From Rotaria sordida (Eukaryota; Rotifera; Eurotatoria; Philodinida; Philodinidae): a DNA stretch of 64,000 nucleotides. The DNA is taken from NCBI GenBank assembly GCA_905250125.1, contig CAJNOL010000487.1, positions 1 to 64,000 on the forward strand. The letters are read 5' to 3'. The notes beneath the pieces are model-generated. The model ran no database searches. It saw only the letters and a list, made by a program, of their open reading frames with translations, and was not told the DNA's origin. Positions within the stretch are counted from its first letter, which is position 1. Each line of letters starts with the position of its first letter. Position numbers and translations under genes: made by a program. This document shows, piece by piece, positions 33,636 to 48,700 of the stretch.

Positions 33636-36600
33636 GAGAATCTATTTTTTTAATTACATATATATCTATTCGTTTTTTTTTGTTTTGTCGGTATTGTTTA
33701 CTTATTCTTGTTGTTTCATGTTTATCATTGAACACCAATGTCTCTGATAATATTTTCTCCACTTACTTGTGCAATGTATTCGAGGACTTTCAATATTGAA
33801 CTTTGTTTTTGTGTTTTGTTTTTTGAATATGCATATATGTATATGATGACAAACTACTGTAAAATTAAATATCAAACAATAAGAATAGACACATATAATG
33901 TATGCCGAAGTTACACTATTTATCAAATTTATTGTAGATCAATTAAACAACAAATAATAATAAATCACTTGATGATATTCAGCTAATAGTCTTCATTTTT
34001 CTTTGACTCTTTTTCAATAAATTCTTGCAATAAAACTAAAAATTAATTGAAAATACTAATTAGATAATTCAGAGTCCTTTGGTCTAGGTCTACGATAATT
34101 AAACAACGTTAATTGATCGCAGAAAAAAAGCAGCAATTTACCATAGGAGGACACAAACATCCAGTCTATTTTGAAATTGAACGTCTCAAGAAAGTCATTT
34201 TTATTTTCGTTGAAACTGTCAGGACAATACAGTGGCTATCAAATGTGCTTATGAACCAAATTTCAGTTCGAAAGTTTTTGTTATGGATTTTTCGGCAATG
34301 CCGAGTTCTCAGTAAACATCTTATTAAAACATTCATAACTTTGTATTAGTAGACCGTGAGTCTGATATATTCCCTCGTCAGAAAGTGGCTAAGAATCTAT
34401 TCAAGAATAAAGTAGTAGCTGCTTTAAAAATTCTCTATAATCCACTATAATTTTTCCTTATTTTGGATTTTCGGTTTACTTTCGCTATTCAACAGTGAAT
34501 AACGTTTCCATCTTTTCCTAACATTTCGATAAAATGTAAATATCAACATTCAATCACCATTTACCAGCATCCGCACTCGGTGCTGTATATAAATGAATCA
34601 CATGTGTGTAAATTGAGGTTTGTGGAAAGTGAAATAGGAACTATGCTTCAGTCGAACAAGCGACCAATTATCGCTTTCTTCTTTGGTCTCGAATTCGAGT
34701 TGAGAAATGGTTCGTATATAATGGGTATGATATTACTAATAGATCATGGAACTAGATTTATGTAAAGATTAAAAGAAAATATCTGTGACATAAGCTTTTC
34801 AAATTTATATATTCCCTAGACTGAAAGAATAAGGTCTAGAAACGGAAATTCACCTGTATCTGTCTGTAACATAGTTACCATATGGTATCTATGGTACGAA
34901 TGATTTCGTAGAATGACAAAAAAGGGTATCTACGCATTAGGATTCGAATTAACCGAGAAATAATATCATTTCAGGACGAAGAATACGAAATTTGTATACT
35001 ATGCGGAACGATCCAATGCACTCAGTATTTCACCGTATCGTATAAGAAGAAATACGATCGTTCGCAGCGAGATACTAAGCAAAATGGAAGTCATATATGA
35101 CATCCATAAACAGCTACTTTTACATCCATAGAAGATCATATTTCTCTGTATATGATATGGGGAGATACGAACGTAATACTAAGTCATGTAATACGTCAAT
35201 CAACGATCATTCACGGTCGTTTACGAGCATGTTTTTTGAAGTGACGATCATTGTTATTAAACTATTGAACGGTATAATATTTATTAAGAGTTAGAGATTG
35301 ACTCTGAACATAAGCTTTTGAATGTGATATTAATTTTTTTTTTGTAACTAATTGTATTCCAAACATGAAAAAGACTCCATAATTCTTTGCATTGTTAATA
35401 TGATATATAGGTTTCCAGCAACTTCAACCTGAATTTGAGACCAAAGAACTCTAGTAGATTTAATATATCTCTACAAAATGAGAAATGTCTCGATTTTGGA
35501 AACTGATTCATTATAAAAATAGAGTTACTTTCAAAACAGTCGATTTTGGAACTATCCGAAAATGCTTTTTGAAAGAGTGAAGATGATCGAACAAATATTC
35601 AAAAATGAAATAATGTCCCCAATGGATTTGCACGGATCTTCGTCCTTCATTGACATTAGAGTAAGAGTTGTGATATTTAAAAGAATTCATTATTAGATAA
35701 CTCTGAAGAGTTTACTAAATATCTTCCATTATGTAAAAATTTCCAAGAAGTATCATATTTATCTTAACTCAAGTGAATAAAACAAAAGAAAAAAAGAAAA
35801 TTCTTGCGACAAGAATCTATCAATTCAAATGTGTAAATAACATATCTCTCGAATTTTATTTTATTAAATTCAAAATGCTCGAAATAGAATATTTGCATAA
35901 ATGATGTGATTCAATTGCTGAACAGTACTTCATATTCAATGAGCTCTATTTTATCGATTAGCACTCATCAATTGATTTTATCTCTATTAGATAAGATGGT
36001 ATCTAATTGCTCATTGTCATATATATATATATATATATTTACAAATTGTTGATCTTTCATTTTAATTCTATGTTAGTTTGAGATTATATTTATATATATA
36101 TATTTTTCATATGTACTATGATGATGATTCTTTTAGAACTGTAAAATATTTACAAAATGTTTTTTTCTTTCATTATGTTAGCTTATTTCAATATCTAATA
36201 GATTTATTCTTGGTTTTTTTTTCTACGTAGAATTCTTTGATATGATTATAGCCGTCGAAAAAAAAGAATAATGAATTGAATTTTAAACATCATCGTTCGT
36301 CCGACATAACCAAGGACATTTTTCTTTTTGAGGCTCGAACATATAATAATAAAAAGTCAGTCATACAATTATCTCAATGCAATGATTGTTCTCTTTTGTG
36401 CGATTACTATATGAACAGCAAAAGAAGCAGAGAGAGAGAGAGAGAGAGAGGGGAAGAGAAGAGAAAGAGAAAAAAATCTTGAGCAAGTCCTACTATCACA
36501 TAACACTCAACGGCAACAGCAGGAAGCAACACATACTATACAGCTCATCTTATTCTACTCTCTGTTGTTGTCTCAAATTGTGTTTTATCGTTCCGACTTT

Positions 36601-36706
36601 TCAAGTAGTCTCTTTATTCAAGTGACGATACTTATTCTCGTTTATTTTTTATCTGTTTTTTTGTTATTCAAACTTTTAACAAAAACAAATCATTTATTTA
36701 CATACA
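33636..36706. other. Intergenic region between INSIG and the Ig-domain gene
   Basis: AT-rich with TA and AGAG microsatellites (near 36020-36040, 36090-36110 and 36428-36450). Loose self-complementary text occurs around 34960-35240. The many 60-80-codon ORFs on both strands show no domain. No RNA gene recognised. Confidence 0.4.
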
Positions 36707-39700
36707 ATGTTGTGGAAAATTTTTATTTGTCTTTTATTCATTACAAAAACATCGTCTCTTATGGATATTTATGGTAAGAATATTATTTAGAAATGTTCAT
36801 ATATATATACGATTAAAATCAAACGTATGCTTATCTGGAAAAGGATCATATATGTATATATATACTTTTTTTTTTTGTTCTTATGTATACATTTATGATA
36901 TAAAAGTGACAACATAAAATACAAGGCTTCTTTTTTCCGAGTCATAAATCTATGATATATATATGAGTATGTATGGTGATGATGTAAAACGGCTGTTTTA
37001 CTATATACGTAGATATACGTACATTGTGATAATGTTGAAACTCAGCTATAATTTGCATAATTTATATCTCCTTTCTGCATATATACGTATATGATGAGAA
37101 ATATGGTATTGTTCATTTATATAATTCCTTAACAACCTTGATTGTCATCACCTATTTATCGATACACTTGTTATTTATCCACCCACTTGAGTAGTTGACA
37201 AGTTCTCTTGATTATACTTACATAATATATATATGTATAGCATCTCACAAAGGGTGGTCTTAATATTGAACTATTCTATCCATTCCGGTGAGATCTGTTT
37301 ACCTTGGAAAAGAAGAAGAAGAGGGTGCTGAAAGATTATGTCATATTATCATCGTCAAAAAAAAAAAAGAAGATGTTAACCGGATGTTGACTATCAGACA
37401 TATCATGGATCATCTGCCCGTAATTACCGTGGACAATGGTCAGAATAATGGAGATCAATCTTCTTGTTCTTTTTTTCTTTCCTTTGTTCATCATTATGCA
37501 AATTTCAATTGCGCGTACCATCAATTTACATTTCAACACATTTATAAGTTCATTGGGGGATGTCTGTTATCAATTGTGAAAGAAAAAAAACTAATTCAGT
37601 TGAGAATAACGCCTGTTATTTGCTCATTTCTTTCTTTCTTCTTTTTTCTTTGGTTCTATGCGTGTTTGATGAGTTCTACATATATATTTATCTCACACAT
37701 AAAATAAGCCAAGGATAACATTGACTTTAGGCATCAATGATTATCATTTACAATACTATAGAATACTCAGTTTTCCCTTTTACTCTAGGCGAAAATAAAA
37801 CAATAATTGAAGCATTACAACCAAATGTAACAGTAATAAGTGGTCAAAAAGCAATTTTAACATGTATATTTGATAGTATAAATCAAGATTTATCACTTTT
37901 ATCATCACATCAATTAATATGGATTCGACAAAGTCATGCATCTTATGATGCTGATTTAATTTTAGCACATAATCAAGATTTATTAATATCAGATGATCGT
38001 TTAAATATTCAACGTAATCATATTGATTATACATTAACAATAATTGATGTTAAAATTGATGATGAAGGAATTTATATATGTGAAGTAAATACACAACCAC
38101 CAACAAAAGCAATTATTTATTTAAATGTTCAAGGTAAGAAAATTTTCGAGATTAAAATTTTTTTTTTTTTTTTTTTGTAACAAAAATGAGATTTCTGAAC
38201 AAAAAAAAAATCATAAATTTCGAAAAGATACGTATTATATATATTTATTATCATCTATTCTATCAAAGTTAAGTCTCATACTCGAATTAAGATAATCAAC
38301 AAAGAAATAATTCGATTTATTCGAATTGTTTATACTAAAAATAAAAATGAGAATACCAGATGAATATTAAAGATGAAATAAAGGTAAATGTTCTTTCATT
38401 TAAGAATATATATAAGCATGTTACTATTTAGAATGTTAAAGAAAATTAGTAAATGATGATGATGATCGGAAGCTCTGGCAAATATGTATATACATAGAAG
38501 TGAACTGAACCGAAAGGAGTATGTTTATTTAAAGGAATGATGACATTTCGTTGTCTATATATATATATACATATATGAAACAGAAACACATACGGAATTG
38601 CTTTTCAACACTTCTTATTACAAATACAATATATATGATGAGTATTCATATGTCCTGTTGTTCATCATTGGTTGTACTTAAAAAATCTCAATTTTTGACA
38701 CTAAACTAATAGATATATATGTTGTCGTGACAATGTACATGATCAGTTTGAATTGTTGATGTAATTTGATCGATGTATAAATATGAGAGGAAAAAAGAAA
38801 TCATCGCAACAGTCGAACTTTGATTTCTCTTTTTCTGAATAGAGAAATTTTTCAGATTATTTTATGATAAAAAGAAAAAAGTTCGTAATATCGATTTGAT
38901 CATGATGTTTCAAATGATGTGGAAAGGAGAAGACAGTTTACCAGTTAACTCTGTAGGTTTTAAAAGAAATTCACTGGCTCCTAATGGTCAACTCTCTTGA
39001 TTTCAAAACTTGGTGCTCAGAAAATACTCTGTTTTATCTTCGACTAGATCATGCAAAATGATTCGTAATTGTCACTGATAAAAAGAGAAATTTGATTATT
39101 AAATGAAAAAATAATGCATAGATTTGATCGTAATACTTTTTATTTTCAGAACTTGTTTTGAATATTGACATGTATTTTATGTAGTTTTTCTTTTTCGGAA
39201 ATATAATACTGAAGTACAATGAATCTTTTCGCACAGGTCGTTTTCATTTATTATATACATTGCTTTTAAATGCTTGAGAATTTTGTTGTCGTAGTTCTTT
39301 TTGTATATTTTCATTGTACTCATATTTGTATTGATAATTCGTATAGTTTGTTATAGTTGAATCTTTATATTGGTTTGTTGATCTAAGCATAAACTTGTCA
39401 TACGACTAATTTTTGGGGTAAATTACTACAATATATTTTGATTGTGTTACATATAAAAATGTTTAAATGTTCACGCTTGATTGATCGAAAGGTTGAATGG
39501 ATTGAACAGGCTTATATTATACATATATATATATATATATGTCAATATATACTTAATCGATCAATTTATTGCTATTAGTTTTTTTGTTTGACAATGCACG
39601 GTAGTGACTCTGAAGTATCATCATCGATTTCAAGTCGAGCTGATGATAAAATATTTGTTATTGCAAGTGTAGTATTACCTATATTAGCTCAAGCAGCATA

Positions 39701-42700
39701 CATATTTGATGTATTTTATTATCATTTTATTGGAATAACAGATAATGGATATGAAGGTTTACTGTCATCAATTTTAAGTGTTTTTGCTTATCTACAATAT
39801 TGTGCACCGATTCGATCACGTTTTTTACGTTTTTTCTATCATTTATTTCTATGGATATTATCAGCAATAGCTACATTAGGTCATTTATTATTATGTATAA
39901 AAAAACATGATAAATTTTCTATTGTTTTATATTCAATATGTGGAACAATAGATTCAATTTATTTTGCATGTTTAATTTATTGTCGTGTATTTTCAAAAGA
40001 TCGTTCTGTTCGTGTTCATATGGCTATTGAACAACGTCATCTATTTCGTTTTATATCACGTTTAGAAGTTTTACTTGCTATATTTATACCAGTTTTTTTT
40101 GATAAACATCTTGTTACATTAACAAGAGATAATATAGCTTTTTATATATTATTTGAATTTTTTGCTGAATATTATCATCGTTTTCATGGTATAAGAATTA
40201 AATCAATTTTATATATATTTGTTGTTACTGTAACAACATCTGTTACATTAGAATGGATACATATTGTAAAACATGAAGTAGGATATGAAATAGCATCATC
40301 ATCATGTGAACTTATAGCATCTTGTCTTTGTTATACATTAATTATAATGCAATTTTTTCCAAATAATTTTATTTCACGTAAAAAAATGGCTAAAACTAGG
40401 CGTAGACAAACTATATCATCAATATTTTCTCAACAAACATATTTTAGTCGTCATAGTTCTGATTCAACATCTGAAAAGAATGTTTGTTATTTTTAAATTA
40501 ATTTAAATTTAGATCATTTTTCTTTTTATCATAATTAATGTAGAGAAAATGTAGTGAAAGATTTATTTCTTTTTTTTGGAAATAAATTTTATATGTATAA
40601 TAAACTATCTATTGAATTTTAATGATAAAAATATGGTCAATGATGAGATTAAAAGAATAAACTCAAGGATACTCTCCTTTCTTTTTTTTTATCATTTCTG
40701 GTTCTTGAAGAGGGTAAAATTGATCGACATGGAATTTTTACCATAGATAGAACACCTAAAATAAGGAGACATGTGTTTGAAGAAACAAATTTTTAACAAG
40801 ATTTTTACGGTTTTTCATAGGGTCTGCTTATGATTCTCATCTAATTTTGTCGGATCCGGTTGAAAATTTCTTTGAAGAGAATGAGAGACATACGTGAAGG
40901 TGCGGATTCAATACCCGAGTGCTGATGTTCAGGGCTCTATAAATCCGGATAGAACGAACGAACGAAGTTAGAGATGATTGTAAGCAGGTTCTATGAAAAA
41001 AACTAGTTTAAAACTTTTCTCCTCAAACACTTATCTCCTTATTCTAGGTGCTCTATCTGTGATAAAAATTTTATGCGGATCGACTGTGTCCTTTTTGAAA
41101 ACCAGAAATGGTCAAAAAAAAAGAGGGACTCTTAAATTAGTTCTATTGAGTAGTATTCAATGTTAATCTTTAGAAATTTCGCTTATACAATATTTAATGT
41201 ATTATTCAAGACGATAGAATGTGTAGGATTCGTTTGATTATGATTTGAAAAATAAAATGTTGCGTGAATTGCTTTCGAAATAACTTCGCTCTTAGATCCT
41301 GCCAAAGTAAAGAAAAAATTGTCTTAAATAAATTACTAAAGAAAAACGAATTGACTCTATAGTTGTTGATTAAAATTTATTGAATAGTTTCTAAATTGTT
41401 GAAATTATAACAAAAATGTAATACTTTTTTATAACAATACTTTTGATTGAAACAATTAACATTGAATTAATCGAATGTAAAAAATGAAACAGCTAATCCT
41501 AGACATATTCATAGATTATTATCAATATTTTCTGTTTTATTCATTGGAAAAAGTATACCCTATTATTTCTATAATCGTTGATCGGATCTTTTATCTTTCT
41601 ATCGCACTATATGTATTCTCTTTACAAATGATGTGCAACATTTTGTGGTTTCCATCTCATAGCAACGGTGGTCAAAGGTTACGAGATACGTTTCTGTAGC
41701 AACCGAGAACAACAAATTTCAGATTCTTTTCCCAAAGTTCCTAAGCAAAAGAGAAAACGTGCTGAACAGCATTAACAACAAGATTTAGAGTGTTCTAGAA
41801 CATTTCAAAGCCTTCCTCAAAATTTAAGATTTCAACAATGATGGGTAGTAATGCGCACTGATTTGCCACAGTCATCATATGATCACCATTAATAACCTGA
41901 ACTGATCGAGATATATAGTAGTGTGTTGATATAATGAATATGTAGAGCAGATTGATTTGCCAGATAAATCAATGGTTAGAATAATAAATTAAGAAAAACA
42001 ATGAGCGAATAGCAATAAGGTAAACAGAAATAAATAAGATAGATTATTTCTCTGGCGATTGATTATCCTTGGAAAATAACAATCGTATACTACAGACTTT
42101 TCACTTCATATATATTGTATTAGTAAAATGAAGCCAAAAAATACATGTAAGTTCCACATTTAAGTCCTAAAGGGTTTGCGCTGATAAGCTTTTATCTATT
42201 ATAAAAAAAAACATACTCTAGTTCATGATGATTAACAAAATAAAATAAGAAAATATGATAGATTAGCCAATATTAAGAATGTACGCTCAAAATTTCTATT
42301 GGATATTCCTCATTTAATACGATTCTATAGCTGCTGATTAAAAATAATAAATATATGATGCATTATTATGCAAAATTAAAAAATAAAATTCATTTCATAT
42401 CTTATAATACATCATTTCAAAAATTTTTTTAGGAAGTCTTTAGTAAGAGTACGATCTTGTAATTAAATTGGCACAGTTTTGTTTTTGAGTTTAAATTGAC
42501 TTGAGTAATAAATATTGGCATTCTTTTCGAATGATATAATAACTGCTGACATTATTTTTGTAGCGTTAATTTAATAAGCGATCCAAAATGTTCCTGGAAA
42601 AATGTTACACTCTGTTAAACCATATTGCCAATTTCTAAACCAATGAATTTATTTATTTTTGTTAGAAAAGTAATGTTCTGAACTACAAATTTTGAATGAA

Positions 42701-45700
42701 ACATATTTTTCCAGAATGAATCTTAGAAGGAGGGAACGTTAAAAAACGGAACACCTACAAAAAAGTTCTCGTAACTTCATCATTATGTAACATCAGTTTT
42801 CTATTTCCGATAAACTTTTTATATTAGAAATGAAATGAAAAGTCATATTTAATAGTAAATTTTGTAATGCTAGGAGTGCTTCTTCCAACAGTGTATTTGA
42901 AGTTAAATTTACTCTTAATCTTTATAACAAAATACACCTATATTATACAACTTGGTCATCCTTACTAATTGACGTTTTGCAAAAACTTAAAAAATACGTT
43001 TTGAACTATTTTTTCCTGCTAAATATTTATGATCTGATATATTTCGAACAAATAACACATCAAAAATGCTATTTTGGCAATTTTATTTTCCAGCATTGTG
43101 ATCATTCGTGCACTGACAATGAAAATTCTCCAAGCCTTTACGAGAATAGTTAATCATGAAAGTATCAGGCCAATTGATCTGTTCCTGTCCTGAAAATAAG
43201 AACCTTCGAATCTGTGAGTGTATATGAACGATGCAAAAAGACGCGCTTTTACTATGACTGTATATTGATATAGGAACAAAGAAAATATCTAAAAATTTCA
43301 CAATAAACTTGTTTCTATACAAATTTGTCAGTTGAAAGTCGAAAATCATGATGCACATGTTTCCAACTCAAAAGCAATCAATCAGTTGGGAGACCTCCTT
43401 TATGAGACGAATTGTTGTAGTCTTAGAAAATTTAGAAGAAAAAAAAATCCTAAGTCAATCTTGAATATTTGAATTTTATTCAAAATTGTAGAATTGAGAA
43501 AAAAAAAATTTTTTCTGTTTTTTTATTTTGAAATAGAAACTCCAATGATTATTGATAATGCTACATCATCACCAGTTTTCGTAAATGAATATGATAATAT
43601 AACAATGGAATGTCAAGCTCGAGGTCGACCTACACCTTATATAACATGGTTTCGTCGAAATCGAGATGAACATAATCACACAAAATTTGAAAATGAAATT
43701 TTAATAAATAATACAAATGGTCAACTTCATTTAATTAATGTTACTCGTTATCATATTGGTCATTATGAATGTCGAGCATCAAATGGTGTCAATGGACATG
43801 TTGTTAGTAAAGATATTGAATTACGTGTTCTTTGTAAGTACATCTACATAATTAAAATCAAATAGGCGACTAAGTTATACAACAGAGAAAAATTTTTGAC
43901 TAAGATGATTATAATCCTTTTCTGTTTTCCAAGTTAAATAATATCTCGATCTTATTGCCCTTCAACTACTAGTAAACACATAACATTATGATTTATAGAA
44001 TGAACGTCTTCATGATTATTGTTATGACGCCTAAACAATTTCTCTGACCTTTTGTTTTTGTTTTATGCAAATTTACATTAATCACAAATGTGCATACAAG
44101 AGAACAAAAACAAAATATGATAAATAATTGTTCTTGATAGAAAACAAGAAAAGAGATGCCGACAATATGCAAGATTGTATTTGACCTCAATCATTCTCAT
44201 TATCAGTGAATAGTAACTAACAAAAACAATACCAGAAAAAGAAGAAGAACTTGACCTATGTCTATCTATTCTATTCAAGAAAAGAGGAGCATAACCGGGA
44301 ATGATCGACGCGCCGTCGTTCAAGTTGACCGATGCGAATAACAAGAATAATGAAGTTCTAGAAAAATCTCGATATGACTCATAATACATTTGATGTCATT
44401 CATTAGCAAGAATAAATGATTAATTTTTCCTCGAAAGAAAAAAAAAAATAAAAATATAATTTATATTTTTACGAAATATTTTCCAAGAAAAATCAATTTA
44501 TAAATACAGATCGTAGAAGATCGAGAAATTGATATTCATAAGATGAATAATTACATCACTTTTTTTAAATGATATACTTTCGATAAAAGTACCGGCAACA
44601 CGAAGTACTAAAGGTGAATCTGAACCGATACGAACACTATGTCCTTTGTCGACCTCAAAAGTACATATATATATATATATATCTATATCAAATATCTTAG
44701 AATAAAAAATATTCTTTTGAATTGAAAATCTGATCGCAAAATCATACGATGATTATCAAAGACAAGATCAGTTTTTTTTAGTTCAGTTCAGTTTTGTTTT
44801 GAATTATTTATTATTAATAATGTTGCTTAATATTATCGTTCAATATCACTTTTACAACAAGAGATAAAATACAAAGAAGTGGTAATGTCTTCAACAGAGA
44901 AAAGAAAGAGAAAAAGAGCGATAAAAAAAGAGAAAGATAGTTATTGCATAGTTTCTTTCACATTCTTTTCTCTCTCTCTCCCTCTCTCTCTCTCTCTCTC
45001 CTTCATCTCTTCCGGTTGTTGTGTTATTGTTCACCGTCATCTCTCTCTCTCTCTCTCTCTTTCTCTTTCTCGTTTGTCTTCGGTTATTTCTCTCTAAGTC
45101 AAAAACACAGATGATACCAATTCCACCTACACATTTATTATTATCTACTGGCGTCATCAACTCGACAACTAACATTTATTTCAAATAAAAGATTTCTCGT
45201 ATTTCAAAGCACACCCTACACATACATATATAAATATATATTGTTAAAAGTAAATTCACGTACATACATTCACAAGTAAAATTATCATCGATTGAAATCT
45301 TTTTACACGTCTTTTTGACAAAGGCAAAATAATGGCATCTTGGTTCATTATTTTAAATATAATTCTTTTATTATCATCATCATTTGTACAAGCACGTTTT
45401 CGAATAAATTCAAAACGACGATATTCAATGTCAACTATACCATTTATTCCTCCATCATTTCCATTTAATGATAATTCAATTTTAAATTTAAATGATGATT
45501 CTTTGATAGAATCAACAACAATATCATCATCAATTAAAATAAATAATCAAGCAAATGAACAACAAATTGAACAATTTACACTTCTTTTATTTAATCGTTT
45601 AAATTTAAAAGAACCACCTAATGTAACAATACAAAATCATGATGGTAGTGGTACAGGTATTCCATCATCAATTGTTAAACAACTTGAACAACAAACACAA

Positions 45701-48700
45701 GAACAACAATATATGAAACATATAGAAGAAATGAAAACTTATGAACAACAAGAACAAAAATATCGTGATGAAAATCAAGCAACAATTGAACGTGCTATTT
45801 TACCAAGTGATAAAATTTCACATCATACATGTCAGCGACAAATATCAATTAAATTAAATCTTAATGAAGAAAATTTACGTCATATTGATTGTTTTTATTT
45901 TTCAAAATCATCATTTGGTTCAGCAACTTTATCAACAAATCAAATTGTTAAACAATTACGTATTTATATAAAAAAAAATTATTTTCATATTAATAATGAA
46001 TATGAAAAACGTTTAACATCAGATATGTTTAAAATTTATCAAGTATTTCGTCCAACATCAAATGATACTTTACTTCATCCATTTCCAGGTTTTACTGATA
46101 CATTACGTTTAACAATAAGTCAAATAAAACAATTAAATGATAATTGGTTAGAATTAACTATTGATTCAAATAATACACAAATTAATATTCAACAAATTTA
46201 CGAACAATTTAGTACGGCTTGGTATGGACTTGCAATCAATCGTGAACTTCAATCATCACGTTCATCTTTTTATCGTCGACATCATTCAAAAAAACGTATT
46301 GAACATTTTTTACGTTCAAATGATAATGAAGATAACAATAAAGAATCTCAAGAAGAATTACCATATATGCTAGTCGAATATGGTAATAAAAATTCTTCAT
46401 CATCAACATCTGGACGTCGTGGTACACGTGGTACTAATAGACCACGTCCAGCACAACCTTGTGATCCAAAAAGTCCATGTTGTCGACGTCCACTTACAAT
46501 TGATCTTGATCAAGTTGGTAGTGCATTAGATTTTGTTATTTATCCAAGAAAATTAGATATTGGTGAATGTATTGGTGTATGTGGTGCAAGTGGTACATCA
46601 CTTAAACATACAGAAGTTAAAAATGCCCAACAGAAAAATCATCCAAATTCAGCACATAATCTTCTTTTACTTCATCGTAATAGTGTACATCATGATAGAA
46701 CTACAACAACAGCAAAAAACAATCAAGCTGATCAACAATTAACTCATTGTTGTTCATTTTCACGTACAGGTGGCCTCGAACTTTTGTATACAACTATAAA
46801 TGGTGGACCTGTTATACGTAAATATATACCAAATATGGTTGTTGAAGATTGTAGATGTGGATTGCCGGCTACAATTTAGCAAGTATAAAGATGAAATTGA
46901 CATTGTTCTAAAAAAATTCATCATTGTTGTCTTCAACTGCCTTTGTGATATATATCTTACGAAAAAAAAAACATTGAAGACGAGGAAGGAGAGCTTACGA
47001 AAAAATGTAGAAAAAACCCTTCTTCTGCTTCTTCTTCGTCTAACTCGGTGATATAAATTTTTTTCACCTATCTTGCATCATTTTTCATTATCATCATAAT
47101 TGTTGTCTATTGTACGTGTATGTGTCTGCCTGTATTATTTACTTTTTCCTAGCCTCATATACTAAGTGTATATGTATTCATTCAAATGTAGAACTCGTAG
47201 GTGCTGCTGGTCGATTGCAACTACGTTTAGCTAGTTTGTTTTCTGTATCGTTATACACACACACACATGCACATCTCGTAGCGTCTATATTCAGTAAGGC
47301 GAACAGTCCAACCGCCTAGTCGCTGAAAGCTTTTTGTTTTTCTTCTTTAATAATCGATTGTTAATCGATCGATCTTAATTTTTTTTTTTTTTTTGTTAAA
47401 AATTGAAACAAAAAAAATAAAAGATTTCCTACTCTCATAAAATGTCGCATATGACTCTCTTTGCTTAACATGCATAGTTAACATTGAATATTTGTTATTA
47501 TTTACTGTTTGCAAATATTTCTTTTTTTTTTTTTCTTTTTTTCATATTATTTGCTCTTTAGTGAACAGATTCCAAACGTTATTTTTTTTTTCTTCTTTAA
47601 TTTGTGTAACAAATAATATCATTTTCATTCTTCTTTTTGTTCTCATTCTTCATCGGTTTTTCTGCGCGTGCGCGTGTTTATGTAATCGTATGTGTCTGTA
47701 TGTATGTTAAAGAAACATGACTATCGTTATCATCCGATGAAAAAAAAAAAAATAATTTGATATCTTATGTATTATTGCTATCCTTGATTGGCAAATATCA
47801 TTCTTTAAAGTGTCATAAAAAAAGAAATGCGAGAATGCTATATTTTTATTGTTAAAATATGTTAGCAAGAAAAACTCAACTTTCTGAATTGAAATATTTT
47901 AATATCATACTACAAAGTAAATCAGATGATATAAATTGAAATAGTTAAGTCATGAAATTCAGCTTTAATTAAAAAAATCTATAAGATAAAAAAAGTCATG
48001 CTCAAATATATGAAATAATAAAGTGATGTATATATGTAAAGATTACTATTTAGATTTAAACTGTCAACATTTATCTAATACTCTATACAAAATAAGATAA
48101 TACGTAATGTTATAAACAAAAATATTCTTATAGGATTAAAAAAAAAATGTACATTTTGTTACATTAAACTTAAACTATAATGAACGGGTTAATCTAGGTT
48201 TTTTCGTTTTACAACAGCAAAAAAAAAGAGCGACGAACTTGTGAAGGTTATAGGATGTAATTTCTCATATTCATTTAACATTGAATTTCTATGTATACAT
48301 GAGATTAACCTTGAACAAGAGTAGACTGTATGTATATAAAAAAAAAAGATGACCTTGTTATCGATTAAAATTCTAGTTCCACCATCAATTCAAGCTCAAT
48401 CAACACTTGTTCATAGTACGATTGGAAAATCTATACAATTACGTTGTTCAGCTATAGTTCCATTTGATACGAAAATCTATTGGCAAAGAATGGATAATAA
48501 AACAATATCAAAATTTCGACAACAACAATATACAAATAATGATATTACACAAACAAGTTTATATATAAAAGATATTGAAAAATTAGATTTTGGTTTGTAT
48601 GGTTGTTTTGCTGAATCAATGGCTGGTCAAAGTCATGCTGTTATTGAATTACGAGGTAAAGTACTTTTTTTTTTTCTTTATTCTATTGTTAAATTAAATA

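Noticed and set aside
37288..37707. 139-codon plus ORF in intron 1 of the Ig gene
   Set aside because: No domain. It lies wholly between the well-supported donor at 36774 and acceptor at 37788 and has poly-Lys/poly-Phe stretches from A/T runs.
40900..40950. tRNA-like B-box (GGATTCAATACCC) inside a foldback
   Set aside because: No matching A-box or cloverleaf at the right spacing, and the text belongs to the foldback spacer.
44879..45175. ORFs on both strands over CT repeats
   Set aside because: Low-complexity translation of (CT)n and (AG)n; not a protein.
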